A stretch of DNA of 64,000 nt from Micromonospora tulbaghiae (GTDB lineage Bacteria > Actinomycetota > Actinomycetes > Mycobacteriales > Micromonosporaceae). Location of the stretch: assembly GCF_900091605.1 (NCBI RefSeq), contig NZ_FMCQ01000006.1, positions 47,940 to 111,939 of the forward strand, written 5' to 3'. The position numbers were made by a program, and so were the translations under genes. Positions 7,414 through 16,014 of this stretch are shown here, one piece after another. Each line of letters begins with the position of its first letter. Positions within the stretch are counted from its first letter, which is position 1. The notes under the pieces were generated by a model. That model was not told the DNA's origin and did not search any database. It saw nothing but the letters and a program-made list of their open reading frames with translations.

Positions 7414-8391
7414 ATGACGCATGAGCGGGAGATCACCGAGCCGGTCGACCTGTGCCGGCCGGACGGGCGGCTGAACCCGGACGCGGTCGGCTGGAGCCGC
7501 CGGCCACTGCACCGGTCGAACCTGCGCGGCTGGGGCCGGGCCAAGCGGTGGGAGCACTGGGGCGTGGTCACGCCGACGCACATCCTCGGCCTGGTCGCGT
7601 CGTCGCTGGACTACGCCGGGGTGCAGAGCCTCTACCTGCTCGACCGGCGTACCGGCCGGGAGACGACGGCGGAGGCGGTGGTGCCGTTCGCCCGGGGCAC
7701 TGTGCTGCCGCCGGTCAGCGGCTCCGGTGCGGTCCGCGCCCGGGGCGGGAACCTCACCGTCGCGGTGGACCAGGGCCCGGACGGCAGTACGCTGCGGGCC
7801 GCCGCACCCGGCGTCGAGGTGGACCTGACCGTGCCGCTGCCGCCGGGGCACGAGTCGCTCGGCGTGGTGGTGCCGTGGAGCACCCGCCGGTTCCAGTACA
7901 CGGTCAAGGACATCGGCCGGCCGGTGCACGGCACGCTCACGGTGGACGGCACGGCGCACCCGGTGGGGGAGGGGTCGTACGCGGCGCTCGACCACGGCCG
8001 GGGCAAGTGGCGGTACGCGGTGCGGTGGAACTGGGCGGCCGGCAGCGGGCCGGGCCGGTCGATCCAGCTCGGCGGCAAGTGGACCGACGGCACCGGCTCG
8101 ACCGAGAACGCGGTGTTCGTCGACGGGCGGCTGCACAAGATCGGCGCGGACCTGACCTGGGAGTACGACCGCGCCGACTGGCTGCGGCCGTGGCGGATCA
8201 CCGGCGACCGGGTGGACGTGGCGTTCCACCCGTTCCACGAGCGGGTGGCGCGGACCAATCTGGTGGTCCTGGCCGGGGAGACGCACCAGTGCTTCGGGCA
8301 CTTCACCGGCTGGGCGGCGACCGACGACGGCGAGCGGGTGGATCTGGACGGCCTGGTCGGCTGGGCCGAGGAGGCCCGCAACCGCTGGTGA
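7414..8391 (+). CDS. DUF2804 family protein
   Basis: 325 aa, the usual length for DUF2804. The start EITEPVDLCRPDGRLNPDAVGWSRRPLH is typical of the family, and the later KWRYAVRWNW and GGKWTDGTGSTENAVFVDGRLHKI blocks support it. DUF2804 resembles lipocalin-like or hydroxyneurosporene-synthase-like beta folds, but no reaction is established. No signal peptide is visible, so it is predicted to be cytoplasmic. It may be translated from a leaderless mRNA. Confidence 0.85.
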   Translation: MTHEREITEPVDLCRPDGRLNPDAVGWSRRPLHRSNLRGWGRAKRWEHWGVVTPTHILGLVASSLDYAGVQSLYLLDRRTGRETTAEAVVPFARGTVLPPVSGSGAVRARGGNLTVAVDQGPDGSTLRAAAPGVEVDLTVPLPPGHESLGVVVPWSTRRFQYTVKDIGRPVHGTLTVDGTAHPVGEGSYAALDHGRGKWRYAVRWNWAAGSGPGRSIQLGGKWTDGTGSTENAVFVDGRLHKIGADLTWEYDRADWLRPWRITGDRVDVAFHPFHERVARTNLVVLAGETHQCFGHFTGWAATDDGERVDLDGLVGWAEEARNRW

Positions 8392-8398
8392 GGCCGGT

Positions 8399-8426
8399 CC
8401 CCGCCGGGCCGGGCGGCCCGGCGGGG
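8399..8426. terminator. Bidirectional stem-loop between convergent genes
   Basis: An 11-base perfect stem (CCCCGCCGGGC at 8399-8409 with its complement at 8416-8426) and 6-base loop sits between the DUF2804 gene and the chitinase gene, which converge. It could stop transcription from both sides. Confidence 0.6.
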
Positions 8427-8435
8427 AAGCCGCGG

Positions 8436-9809
8436 TCAGGCCGGCAGCCGCCAGACCTGGTTGGCGCCGCCGAAGCAGTCCCAGATCTGCAACCGGGTGC
8501 CGTTGGCGGAGCTGTTGCCGGTGGCGTCCAGGCACCGGCCCGACGCCGGGTTGCGCAGCGTGCCGTTGCTCTGCGCCTGCCACACCTGGGCGCCGGTGCC
8601 GTTGCAGTCCCAGAGCTGGATCGTGGTGCCGTTCGCGGTGCCGGCGCTCGTCACGTCCAGGCACTTGCCCAGCGCGCGCAGCGTGCCGTCGCCGCCGACG
8701 GTCCAGCTCTGCGCGGCGGTGCCGTTGCAGCCGTAGAGCTGGATCGCGGTGCCGTTCGCGGTGCTCGCGGCCGCCACGTCCACGCAGGCGCCGCCGATGC
8801 CGGTGATCGGCCCGGTACGCCCGGACGGAGGCGGCGTGCCACCGCCGGTGACGGTGTCGTAGATCGCGCTGACCAGCGACGTCGAACCGGTGGTGTCCTG
8901 CGACAGCTCCCAGTTCATCATCCCGCCGGCGTTCGCCATGGCCCACTGGGTCTTGCGCTTGACGGTCGGTACGCCGTTGTAGCACTGCTGCGCGCCGCCC
9001 ACAGTGGTGCAGTCCCGGTTGGCGTTCGCCGGGTCCATGCCGACCAGCGTCGAGTAGGTGTAGTAGCCGGGTCGGCTGTAGAAGGGCACGCCGAGCACCG
9101 CCTTGGCGGCGGGCAGGCCGCGTGACTTCCACCTGTTGATGCTGGCGATCGACCAGTCGTAGTTGGCGTGCGGGCTGCCGCCGTCGTACGCCATGATGTT
9201 CAGCCAGTCCACCGAGCCGAAGACGGCTGTGGGCACCCCGTCGACGTAGTAGCCCTCGGAGACCACGGCGGCGGTGAGCAGCTTGCCCCGGCTGTGCAGG
9301 GCGCTGCCGAGTTGCTGCATGAGGAGCGTGTAGTTGTTCGCCGAGGCGCCCGGGTCGGGGTACTCCCAGTCCATGTCCACGCCGTCGAGGTTGTACTGGC
9401 TGACGAACGCGATCAGGTTGTTGACGAACGCGCTGCGCGAGCCGGAGTTGGCGGCGAGCGCCTCGAACGCGGAGTCGTCGCCGTCGTTCCAGCCGCCCAC
9501 GGCGATGGAGACCTTGACGTTGTCGGCGTGCCCGAGCGACACGAGCGAGGAGAGCTTGGACGGGTTGTCCACCGGGCGCAGGCTGCCGTCGCCGTTGGGG
9601 AGCACGAACGCGTAGTTGATGTGGGTGAGCTTGCCGTACTGGATGGTGTTGACGTTGCCGCTCCAGGACGGCATGTAGCCGACGCTCTTGAAGTTGTTCG
9701 GCAGCACCGCCGCCTCGGCGGCGGTCGGGGTGAGGGTGAGCGTCGCGGCGGTGGTGGCCAGCGCGAGCGCTCCGGCGGCCAGGCGCCGCCGGAGGTGAGG
9801 TCTGGGCAT
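8436..9809 (-). CDS. Secreted chitinase, GH18 catalytic domain plus C-terminal ricin-type lectin domain
   Basis: 457 aa. A signal peptide covers about residues 1-33 and is followed by a GH18 domain with DGVDMDWE at 142-149 (Glu149 the proton donor) and SIAVGGWN at about 101-108. After a short Gly/Pro/Ser linker, residues of about 330-457 form a beta-trefoil with three QxW-type repeats (AQSW, AQVW, NQVW). GH18 enzymes cut chitin beta-1,4 bonds with a retaining, substrate-assisted mechanism; the lectin part should bind carbohydrate. A strong consensus promoter lies just upstream. No DasR-like site was noticed there. Confidence 0.93.
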   Translation of the reverse strand: MPRPHLRRRLAAGALALATTAATLTLTPTAAEAAVLPNNFKSVGYMPSWSGNVNTIQYGKLTHINYAFVLPNGDGSLRPVDNPSKLSSLVSLGHADNVKVSIAVGGWNDGDDSAFEALAANSGSRSAFVNNLIAFVSQYNLDGVDMDWEYPDPGASANNYTLLMQQLGSALHSRGKLLTAAVVSEGYYVDGVPTAVFGSVDWLNIMAYDGGSPHANYDWSIASINRWKSRGLPAAKAVLGVPFYSRPGYYTYSTLVGMDPANANRDCTTVGGAQQCYNGVPTVKRKTQWAMANAGGMMNWELSQDTTGSTSLVSAIYDTVTGGGTPPPSGRTGPITGIGGACVDVAAASTANGTAIQLYGCNGTAAQSWTVGGDGTLRALGKCLDVTSAGTANGTTIQLWDCNGTGAQVWQAQSNGTLRNPASGRCLDATGNSSANGTRLQIWDCFGGANQVWRLPA

Positions 9810-9864
9810 CGAGGGCCTTCCCGGGGGACGGGGGCGGATGGGGGTCTTCCTCGAGGTGGCCCAA

Positions 9865-9893
9865 ATATTAAAGAGTATTAACTAAGCCGTCAA
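9865..9893 (-). promoter_or_regulatory. Consensus promoter of the chitinase gene, with AT-rich possible operator
   Basis: Read on the minus strand, TTGACG (9893-9888) is followed after exactly 17 bases by TAATAT (9870-9865), close to the bacterial consensus. This AT-rich patch (about 9863-9886) stands out from the GC-rich background. It contains two TTAA-centred elements in the spacer and -10 that could serve as a repressor site. The predicted transcript starts near 9858, about 50 bases before the ATG. Confidence 0.65.
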
Positions 9894-9931
9894 CGACGCA
9901 CTTCGATACGTGACGCGTCGTGCGCCCTCGG

Positions 9932-11032
9932 TCAGCGCAGCAGCACCGGCCCGGCGCCGATCGGCACCCGGAACAGCGCGTACGGCTTGCGCCGCAGATC
10001 CCGTCCGCCCTGGTAGGTCGCCTGCCGGTGCAACTGGTTCGCGGTGACGTAGAGGTGGCCGTCGACGGCGACCGACATGGTGTCCGGCCAGAGCAGGCGC
10101 GGATCGTGCGCCACTGTCTCGAACTCGCCGTCCGGGCGGCGTCGCAGCACCGCGTCGTGCTCGTACGCGGTCAGGTAGAGCGCACCGGAGTCGTCGGTCT
10201 CCAGACCGTCGGAGCCGGTGCCCTTGTCACCCTCGTCCACCACCGTGGCGGCGACCTGGTCGTCGCCGAGTGACCGGTCGGCGAGCGCGTCGGTGGCCAC
10301 GCTGTACCAGCGGCGCGAGGCGAGCGGGCAGTAGTAGAGCCGGGCGCCGTCGGCGGAGATCGCGATGCCGTCCGCGCCCATCGACACCGGCTTCGCCGGC
10401 CCGTCGGCCGGGCGTTGCAGGAACGGGCGCCCCTCCACCACCGGCCGGAACGACGACAGCGGTTCGGCCTTGGTGGACGGGTGCTCGTGCAGCCGGCGCC
10501 AGGACTCCCCGGTGGCGAGGTCCACCACGACGAGACCGTTCGGACCGGAGTCGGAGGAGTCGGTGATGTAGGCCAGGCCCGCCTCGCCGCGGCGCAGGTC
10601 GAACCGGACGTCGTTGAGGTACGTCGTGGGCAGCGCCACGTCGGCCGGGAAGGTGATCACCTGTCCGACGGAGTCGGTGTCCAGGTCGACGCGGACCAGC
10701 TTCGGCCCGCCCGGCTTCGTGGGCTGGAACATCGGGCTGCCGGTGTCGAGCACCCAGAGGCGGTCGGACGGGTCGACCACGATGCTCTGCACCGAGACGA
10801 ACGCGCCCGCGTCGTCGTCGCCGGACGGGTCGTTCCAGTCCGCGTCCGGGAACGGGACCTCACGGCCGTCGCGCAGCTCCACGACGGTGGCCGGCACCTC
10901 GTCGCCCCACTTGGGGAAGTTCACGAAGATCCGGCCGGTGTGCGACACGCTCACCCCGGTCGGCATCGCCCCGGTGAAGGTGTGCACCAGCTCCAGCTCG
11001 CCGACCGGTTCGCCGGCCACAGGCCCGTTCAT
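9932..11032 (-). CDS. Major royal jelly-like / SMP-30-type beta-propeller protein
   Basis: 366 aa. Repeating strand motifs such as GRIFVNFPKW, RLWVLDTGSP, LAYITDSSDSGPNGLVVVDLATGESWR, ADGIAISADGARLYYCPL and GSDGLETDDSGALYLTAYEHDAV are typical of the MRJP/yellow and SMP-30 beta-propeller group. No signal peptide was seen with the chosen start. These proteins bind or convert small molecules; the substrate here is unknown. The ATG at 11032 was chosen because upstream in-frame starts lie inside the long palindrome that follows the catalase gene. Confidence 0.8.
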   Translation of the reverse strand: MNGPVAGEPVGELELVHTFTGAMPTGVSVSHTGRIFVNFPKWGDEVPATVVELRDGREVPFPDADWNDPSGDDDAGAFVSVQSIVVDPSDRLWVLDTGSPMFQPTKPGGPKLVRVDLDTDSVGQVITFPADVALPTTYLNDVRFDLRRGEAGLAYITDSSDSGPNGLVVVDLATGESWRRLHEHPSTKAEPLSSFRPVVEGRPFLQRPADGPAKPVSMGADGIAISADGARLYYCPLASRRWYSVATDALADRSLGDDQVAATVVDEGDKGTGSDGLETDDSGALYLTAYEHDAVLRRRPDGEFETVAHDPRLLWPDTMSVAVDGHLYVTANQLHRQATYQGGRDLRRKPYALFRVPIGAGPVLLR

Positions 11033-11070
11033 CCACTGCTCGTTCCCGGGCGGGGCCACGGCAAACGTGG

Positions 11071-11106
11071 GCGTGGGGCGGTCCCGGATCCGGGACCGCC
11101 CCACGC
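11071..11106. terminator. 36-base perfect palindrome after the catalase gene
   Basis: Bases 11071-11106 are a perfect inverted repeat of 18-base halves (GCGTGGGGCGGTCCCGGA...) with no spacer. It lies 11 bases past the catalase stop (minus strand). The RNA would form a long GC-rich hairpin, so termination is the likely role. A protein-binding site for the downstream gene is an alternative. Confidence 0.6.
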
Positions 11107-11117
11107 ACGGAACGAGA

Positions 11118-13379
11118 TCAGGCGACCGAGGCCGGGAACCTCTCCCAGACCCGGTGCGCCGCCATCAGCCGCTGTACCTCGGTGAGCACCTCGGCACCGG
11201 AGCCACCGGTCACCACACCGGGCGTGCCGGTGACACCGGCCTGGTGCAGCACCTCGGCGCCCGCGCCCCAGGCGCCGATCACCTTGGCGTGCCGCCACGC
11301 CTCCTCGACCAGCAGCAGCACCCGCGGGTCGACGGTGGGGGAGCCCGGCGCGCCGGCCTTGGCGTCGCGGGCCGGCAGCGCGTCCGGCGCCGGGGCCGGC
11401 GAGCCCGCCAGCAGCACCGCGTCGAACTCGACCGAGCGGCCGGTGGCGAACGTGCGCTGCACCGGCAGCCCGTCGACGGTGCCGCCGTGCGCGGCGATCA
11501 GCAGCGGCACCATGCCGGCGGCGAACACCGCCCGGCGTACCTCGTGCACGTCGCCCATGTCGCCCTGGGCGTCGACCACGATGCCGACCATCCGGCCGTC
11601 GGCCGGCCACTCCCGGCCCACCTGGGACAGCGCCGGGCTGGGCTGCACCTCCGCCGGCGGCACCGTGGGCCGGGGCACGGGCAGGCCCAGGCCGATCGCG
11701 ACCTGCTCGCACAGCACCGGGTCGACGTTGGCCAGGCACTGGAGCTGCCGCTCCTTGATCGCCTGGTGGTAGCACTTGCCCAGCTCGAACGTGTACGCCC
11801 GGATGATGTGCTCCTTCTCCACCGGCGACATGCTCTGCCAGAACAGGCGTACCTGGCTGTAGTGGTCGTCGAAGGAAGCCGGCGAGGCGCGCACCTTCGG
11901 CGCCTCGGCCACCGTCACCGGCGTGTCCACGAAGGCGTGCTCCCGGTCGCCGGCCGGGAACGGGTTGCCGCCGTCGAGCGAGTTCGGCCGGTACGGCGCC
12001 ACGCCCGCGTGGACCGCGTGCTGGTGGAAGCCGTCACGGAACATGTCGTTGACGTCGGCGTGCGGCCGGTTGATCGGGATCTGGGTGAAGTTCGGCCCGC
12101 CGAGGCGGGTGAGCTGCGTGTCCACGTACGAGAAGAGGCGGCCCTGCAACAGCGGGTCGTTGGTGACGTCGATGCCCGGCGGCAGGTGCCCGACGTGGAA
12201 CGCCACCTGCTCGGTCTCGGCGAAGAAGTTGCGCGGCGTCTTGTTCAGGGTGAGCTTGCCGATCGGCTGCACCGGCGCCAGTTCCTCCGGCACGATCTTC
12301 GTCGGGTCGAGCAGGTCGATCCCGGCGAACGTCTCCTCCGGCGTGTCCGGGAAGACCTGGATGCCCAGCTCCCACTCCGGGAACGCGCCGGCCTCGATCG
12401 CGTCGTACAGGTCGCGACGGTGGTAGTCCGGGTCGATGCCGCCGATGAGCTGCGCCTCCTCCCAGGTGAGGGAGTGCACGCCCAGCTTCGGCTTCCAGTG
12501 GAACTTGACCAGCACCGTCGCGCCGGCCTCGTCGACCAGGCGGAACGTGTGCACGCCGAAGCCCTCCATGGTCCGGTAGGACCGCGGGATGCCCCGGTCG
12601 GACATGTTCCACATAGTGTGGTGCTGTGCCTCGGTGTGCAGGGAGACGAAGTCCCAGAACGTGTCGTGGGCGCTCTGCGCCTGCGGGATCTCCCGGTCCG
12701 GGTGCGGCTTGCCGGCGTGGATGACGTCCGGGAACTTGATCGCGTCCTGGATGAAGAAGACCGGGATGTTGTTGGCGACCAGGTCGAACGTGCCCTCGTC
12801 GGTGTAGAACTTGGTGGCGAAGCCGCGGGTGTCGCGGACCGTGTCCGCCGAGCCGCGCGAGCCCAGCACGGTGGAGAAGCGGACGAAGACCGGCGTCTCG
12901 CGTCCCTTCTTCAGGAACCCGGCCCGGGTCACCTCCTCGGCGGTGCCGTACGCGACGAACGTGCCGTGCGCGCCCGCGCCCCGGGCGTGCACCACCCGCT
13001 CCGGGATCCGCTCGTGGTCGAAGTGGGTGATCTTCTCCCGCAGGTGGTGGTCCTGCAGCAGGACCGGGCCGCGCGGACCGGCCTTCAGCGAGTGGTCGGT
13101 GTCGCGCAGCCGGGCCCCGTTGGCGGTGGTGAGGTACGCGCCCTGCTGCCCCTTGGCGATCTTCGGCACGCCGGTCTCGGCGCCGGTCGGGGTCCGGGTG
13201 TCCGGCGCGCCCTGCTCGTCCTTGGGCGGCAGCGGCCCGTGCGGCGTGGTCGGCTCCTCCAGTGGTGGCGGTGCGCTGCCGGGTGCGCCCGGCACGTCCG
13301 GAGTCAGCGCGTCGCCGACCTTCTCCACGGCGGCTTCGACGACACCCTTGACGATCTGGGTGGGCTTGCTGGATTCCAT
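11118..13379 (-). CDS. katE: Large-subunit monofunctional catalase (KatE type)
   Basis: 753 aa, matching clade 2 large-subunit catalases. Order: a charged Pro-rich N-terminal extension (about 1-75), the catalase core with catalytic His131 in RVVHARG and the FDLVANNIPVFFIQDAIKFPD block, and a C-terminal class I glutamine amidotransferase-like (flavodoxin-fold) domain from about residue 600 (VGIVVDAQGD...). It decomposes hydrogen peroxide to water and oxygen using haem. The ATG is preceded by AGGAGGACA. No regulator is adjacent, although large-subunit catalases are often stationary-phase or stress induced. Confidence 0.95.
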   Translation of the reverse strand: MESSKPTQIVKGVVEAAVEKVGDALTPDVPGAPGSAPPPLEEPTTPHGPLPPKDEQGAPDTRTPTGAETGVPKIAKGQQGAYLTTANGARLRDTDHSLKAGPRGPVLLQDHHLREKITHFDHERIPERVVHARGAGAHGTFVAYGTAEEVTRAGFLKKGRETPVFVRFSTVLGSRGSADTVRDTRGFATKFYTDEGTFDLVANNIPVFFIQDAIKFPDVIHAGKPHPDREIPQAQSAHDTFWDFVSLHTEAQHHTMWNMSDRGIPRSYRTMEGFGVHTFRLVDEAGATVLVKFHWKPKLGVHSLTWEEAQLIGGIDPDYHRRDLYDAIEAGAFPEWELGIQVFPDTPEETFAGIDLLDPTKIVPEELAPVQPIGKLTLNKTPRNFFAETEQVAFHVGHLPPGIDVTNDPLLQGRLFSYVDTQLTRLGGPNFTQIPINRPHADVNDMFRDGFHQHAVHAGVAPYRPNSLDGGNPFPAGDREHAFVDTPVTVAEAPKVRASPASFDDHYSQVRLFWQSMSPVEKEHIIRAYTFELGKCYHQAIKERQLQCLANVDPVLCEQVAIGLGLPVPRPTVPPAEVQPSPALSQVGREWPADGRMVGIVVDAQGDMGDVHEVRRAVFAAGMVPLLIAAHGGTVDGLPVQRTFATGRSVEFDAVLLAGSPAPAPDALPARDAKAGAPGSPTVDPRVLLLVEEAWRHAKVIGAWGAGAEVLHQAGVTGTPGVVTGGSGAEVLTEVQRLMAAHRVWERFPASVA

Positions 13380-13471
13380 CAGGACGTGTCCTCCTACAGC
13401 GAAATGTCCAGGCCCCTTCGGCCCTACCCCAGGTCGGGGCGGGCAAACCGGAACAATCGCGGTATCGCCGG

Positions 13472-14134
13472 TCAGGGTCGGTGCGGCACGGCCACGGCGG
13501 TGAGCAGCAGCCCGCCGGCGACCAGCCAGCGGCCGTCCAGGACGTCCAGCGGCGGGCCGCCGTCGGTGCGGGTGCCGTCGACCAGGATCCGGGCGGTGAA
13601 CCGGCCGGACCGGTCGAACGTCAACTCCGCCTCCTCGAACCCGAGCCAGCGTCCGGTCAGCGGGTACCACGCCTTGTAGACCGACTCCTTGGCGCTGAAC
13701 AGCAGCCGGTCCCAGTGCGTCGCCGGGTCGACGGCACGCAGCGCGGCCAGCCGCTCCGGCTCGCCGGCGGTGAGAACCACGCCCGCCACCCCGTCGGGCA
13801 GCGGCTCGTGCGGCTCCGCGTCGATGCCCAGCCCGGCCAGCGTCCCGGCCCGGGCCAACGCCGCCGCCCGGTAGCCGGTGCAGTGCGTGATGCTGCCCAC
13901 CACGCCGGCCGGCCAGACCGGCTCCCGCCGGGGACCGGGACGGATCGGCGCCGGGGCGTACCCGAGGCGGGCCAGCGCCTCCCGCGCGCAGCGGCGGGCC
14001 GTGACGAACTCCTGGCGGCGGCCCGCGACGGCGCGCGCCACCAGGTCCTCCTCGCCCGGGTACGGCGCCTCGTCCGGCACGTCGGCGAACGCCTCGACGG
14101 CCAGCGCCCCGGCCGGCAGCAGCGCCCCGATCAT
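13472..14134 (-). CDS. 4'-phosphopantetheinyl transferase (Sfp/EntD type)
   Basis: 220 aa. It carries the family magnesium and CoA motifs: GVVGSITHC at about 77-85, GIDAEP at about 102-107, and FSAKESVYKAWYP at about 146-158. It transfers 4'-phosphopantetheine from CoA to carrier-protein domains of polyketide or non-ribosomal peptide synthases. No such synthase is in the window, so it probably serves clusters elsewhere. Its ATG overlaps the stop of the upstream phosphoesterase gene as ATGA. Confidence 0.93.
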   Translation of the reverse strand: MIGALLPAGALAVEAFADVPDEAPYPGEEDLVARAVAGRRQEFVTARRCAREALARLGYAPAPIRPGPRREPVWPAGVVGSITHCTGYRAAALARAGTLAGLGIDAEPHEPLPDGVAGVVLTAGEPERLAALRAVDPATHWDRLLFSAKESVYKAWYPLTGRWLGFEEAELTFDRSGRFTARILVDGTRTDGGPPLDVLDGRWLVAGGLLLTAVAVPHRP

Positions 14135-14955
14135 CCGAGGATCCGCTTCATCGGCGCCGGCTCACCGCCGCGGCGTCGCCACTCGCGCGGGTAACCCAGC
14201 GACACCTCCTCGAACCGCACCCCGTCGTAGTGGGTGGTGCGCGGGATGTGCAGGTGGCCGTAGACCGCGACGGCGGCGCGGTGGCGCACGTGCCAGTCGG
14301 CGGTGCGGTCGGTGCCGCACCACTGCGCGAACTCCGGGAACCAGAGCACCTCGGTGGGCTGGCGTACCAGCGGCCAGTGGCTGGCCAGCACGGTGGGCAG
14401 CGCCGGGTCGGTGGCCTCCAGGCGCAGCCGCGTCTGCTCCAGCCGGGCCGCGCACCAGGACTCCCGGTCCGGGTACGGGTCGGGGTGCAGCAGCATCTCG
14501 TCGGTGCACACCACGCCGGCGTCGTACGCCGCGCGCAGCGACTCCTCCTTCGTCGTGGTGCCGGGTGCCCGGAACGAGTAGTCGTAGAGCAGGAACAGCG
14601 GCGCGACGGTGACCGGCCCGCCCGCGCCCCGCCACACCGGATAGTCGTCCTCCGGGGTCAGCACGCCCAGCTCACGGCACATCGCCACCAGTGCGTCGTA
14701 GCGGGCCACCCCGCGCAACGTCACCGGGTCGTTGGGATGGGTCCACAGCTCGTGGTTGCCCGGCGCCCACACCACACGTGCGAACCGGTCGCGCAGCAGC
14801 CGCAGCGTCCGTTCGATGTCGGCGAAGACCTCGCCGACGTCGCCGGCCACGATCAGCCAGTCGTCCGCCGTCTCCGGCCGCAGGCCGTCCACCACCGCGC
14901 GGTTCTCCGCGTACGACACGTGGAGGTCACTTACCGCGTACAGCGCACCCGTCAC
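14131..14955 (-). CDS. Calcineurin-like metallophosphoesterase
   Basis: 274 aa. The metal-binding motifs are in order: SDLHV at about 9-13, AGDVGE at about 37-42, APGNHELW at about 64-71, ASHWPLVR in the second half and YGHLHI near the end. No signal peptide. It should hydrolyse a phosphoester with a two-metal centre; the substrate is unknown. It is translationally coupled to the phosphopantetheinyl transferase, a pairing I have seen in other actinomycetes, which hints at a role in CoA or carrier-protein metabolism. The GTG start is preceded by GGATCGGCCG. Confidence 0.88.
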   Translation of the reverse strand: MTGALYAVSDLHVSYAENRAVVDGLRPETADDWLIVAGDVGEVFADIERTLRLLRDRFARVVWAPGNHELWTHPNDPVTLRGVARYDALVAMCRELGVLTPEDDYPVWRGAGGPVTVAPLFLLYDYSFRAPGTTTKEESLRAAYDAGVVCTDEMLLHPDPYPDRESWCAARLEQTRLRLEATDPALPTVLASHWPLVRQPTEVLWFPEFAQWCGTDRTADWHVRHRAAVAVYGHLHIPRTTHYDGVRFEEVSLGYPREWRRRGGEPAPMKRILG

Positions 14956-15020
14956 CCGGCCGATCCTGCCAGCGACGGTCGCCGATGACCAGGCGCGGAC
15001 CGGTGGGGGTCCGGCGCCGG

Positions 15021-15971
15021 TCAGCCGACCCTCGCGGTCACCTCGTCCAGGGCGCGCAGCACCTCCCGGGTCACGCCCGGCTCGGCGGCGGAGTGCCCGG
15101 CGTCCGGCACGATCCGCAGCGTCGCCTCCGGCCACCGGCGGGCCAGGTCGTACGCGGACACCGGCGGGCAGCACAGGTCGTAGCGGCCGTTGACGATCAC
15201 GGCGGGCAGGTGCCGGATCCGGTCCACGCCGTCGAGCAACTGGCCCTCGGTGAGGAAGCCGCCGTGCACCGCGTAGTGCGACAGGATCCGGGCCACAGGC
15301 AGCGCCTGGTCGTCGGCGGTGAAGTGGGCGAGCAGCTCCGGGTCGGGCCGCAGCGACGAGTTGACCGCCTCCCACCGCCCCCAGGCCCGCGCGTACTCCC
15401 GGGCCTGCGCCTCGTCCGGGCCGTGCAGCCGCCTGTGGTACGCGGCCAGCACGTCGTCGCGCTCGTCGGGCGGGACCGGCGCGACGAACCGCTCCCACTC
15501 CTCGGGCTGGAGGTGGCGCAGTCCGCCCTGGTAGAACCAGTTCCGCTCACTGCGCCGCAGCAGCAGCACGCCGCGCAGGACCAGGCCGGTCACCCGCTCC
15601 GGGTGCGTCTGGGCGTACGCCAGGCCGAGCGTGGTGCCCCACGAGCCGCCGAACACCAGCCAGGAGCCGATGCCCAGCCGCTGCCGGATGGTCTCCACGT
15701 CGGCCACCAGATGCCAGGTGGTGTTGGCGCGCACCTCGCCGTGCGGGGTGCTGCGCCCGGCACCACGCTGGTCGAACAGCACGGCCCGATGGCGCGCGGG
15801 GTCGAAGAACCGGCGGGCCGCCGGCACCAGGCCGCCGCCGGGCCCGCCGTGCAGGAACACCACGGGCACGCCGTCCGGCCGGCCGACCTCCTCGACGTAG
15901 AGGACGTGGCCGTCACCGACCGGGATCCGGTGGGTGGCGTACGGCTCGACGGGCGGGTGCAGGCCGTTCAT
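15021..15971 (-). CDS. pip: Proline iminopeptidase
   Basis: 316 aa, normal for this alpha/beta-hydrolase peptidase (family S33). Visible features: the oxyanion region HGGPGGG at about 41-47, FDQRGAGRS at about 66-74, the nucleophile elbow GGSWG at about 108-112, and the catalytic His in VPDAGHS near the C-terminus. It removes N-terminal proline from peptides in the cytoplasm. It stands as a single gene between the phosphoesterase and a small secreted protein, all on the minus strand. Confidence 0.95.
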   Translation of the reverse strand: MNGLHPPVEPYATHRIPVGDGHVLYVEEVGRPDGVPVVFLHGGPGGGLVPAARRFFDPARHRAVLFDQRGAGRSTPHGEVRANTTWHLVADVETIRQRLGIGSWLVFGGSWGTTLGLAYAQTHPERVTGLVLRGVLLLRRSERNWFYQGGLRHLQPEEWERFVAPVPPDERDDVLAAYHRRLHGPDEAQAREYARAWGRWEAVNSSLRPDPELLAHFTADDQALPVARILSHYAVHGGFLTEGQLLDGVDRIRHLPAVIVNGRYDLCCPPVSAYDLARRWPEATLRIVPDAGHSAAEPGVTREVLRALDEVTARVG

Positions 15972-16014
15972 GCCCGGTCATTCTGCCCGCTCCGGGCACG
16001 CCGGGTGGTCCCGG

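Noticed and set aside
6952-9864. 970-codon minus-strand open frame over cyclophilin, DUF2804 and chitinase genes
   Set aside because: It crosses three well-supported genes on both strands and has no recognisable domains.
10614-13679. 1021-codon plus-strand open frame across the catalase gene
   Set aside because: It is antisense to a catalase with clear motifs, has no family features and shows the Arg/Val/Gly-rich composition expected of shadow frames in high-GC DNA.
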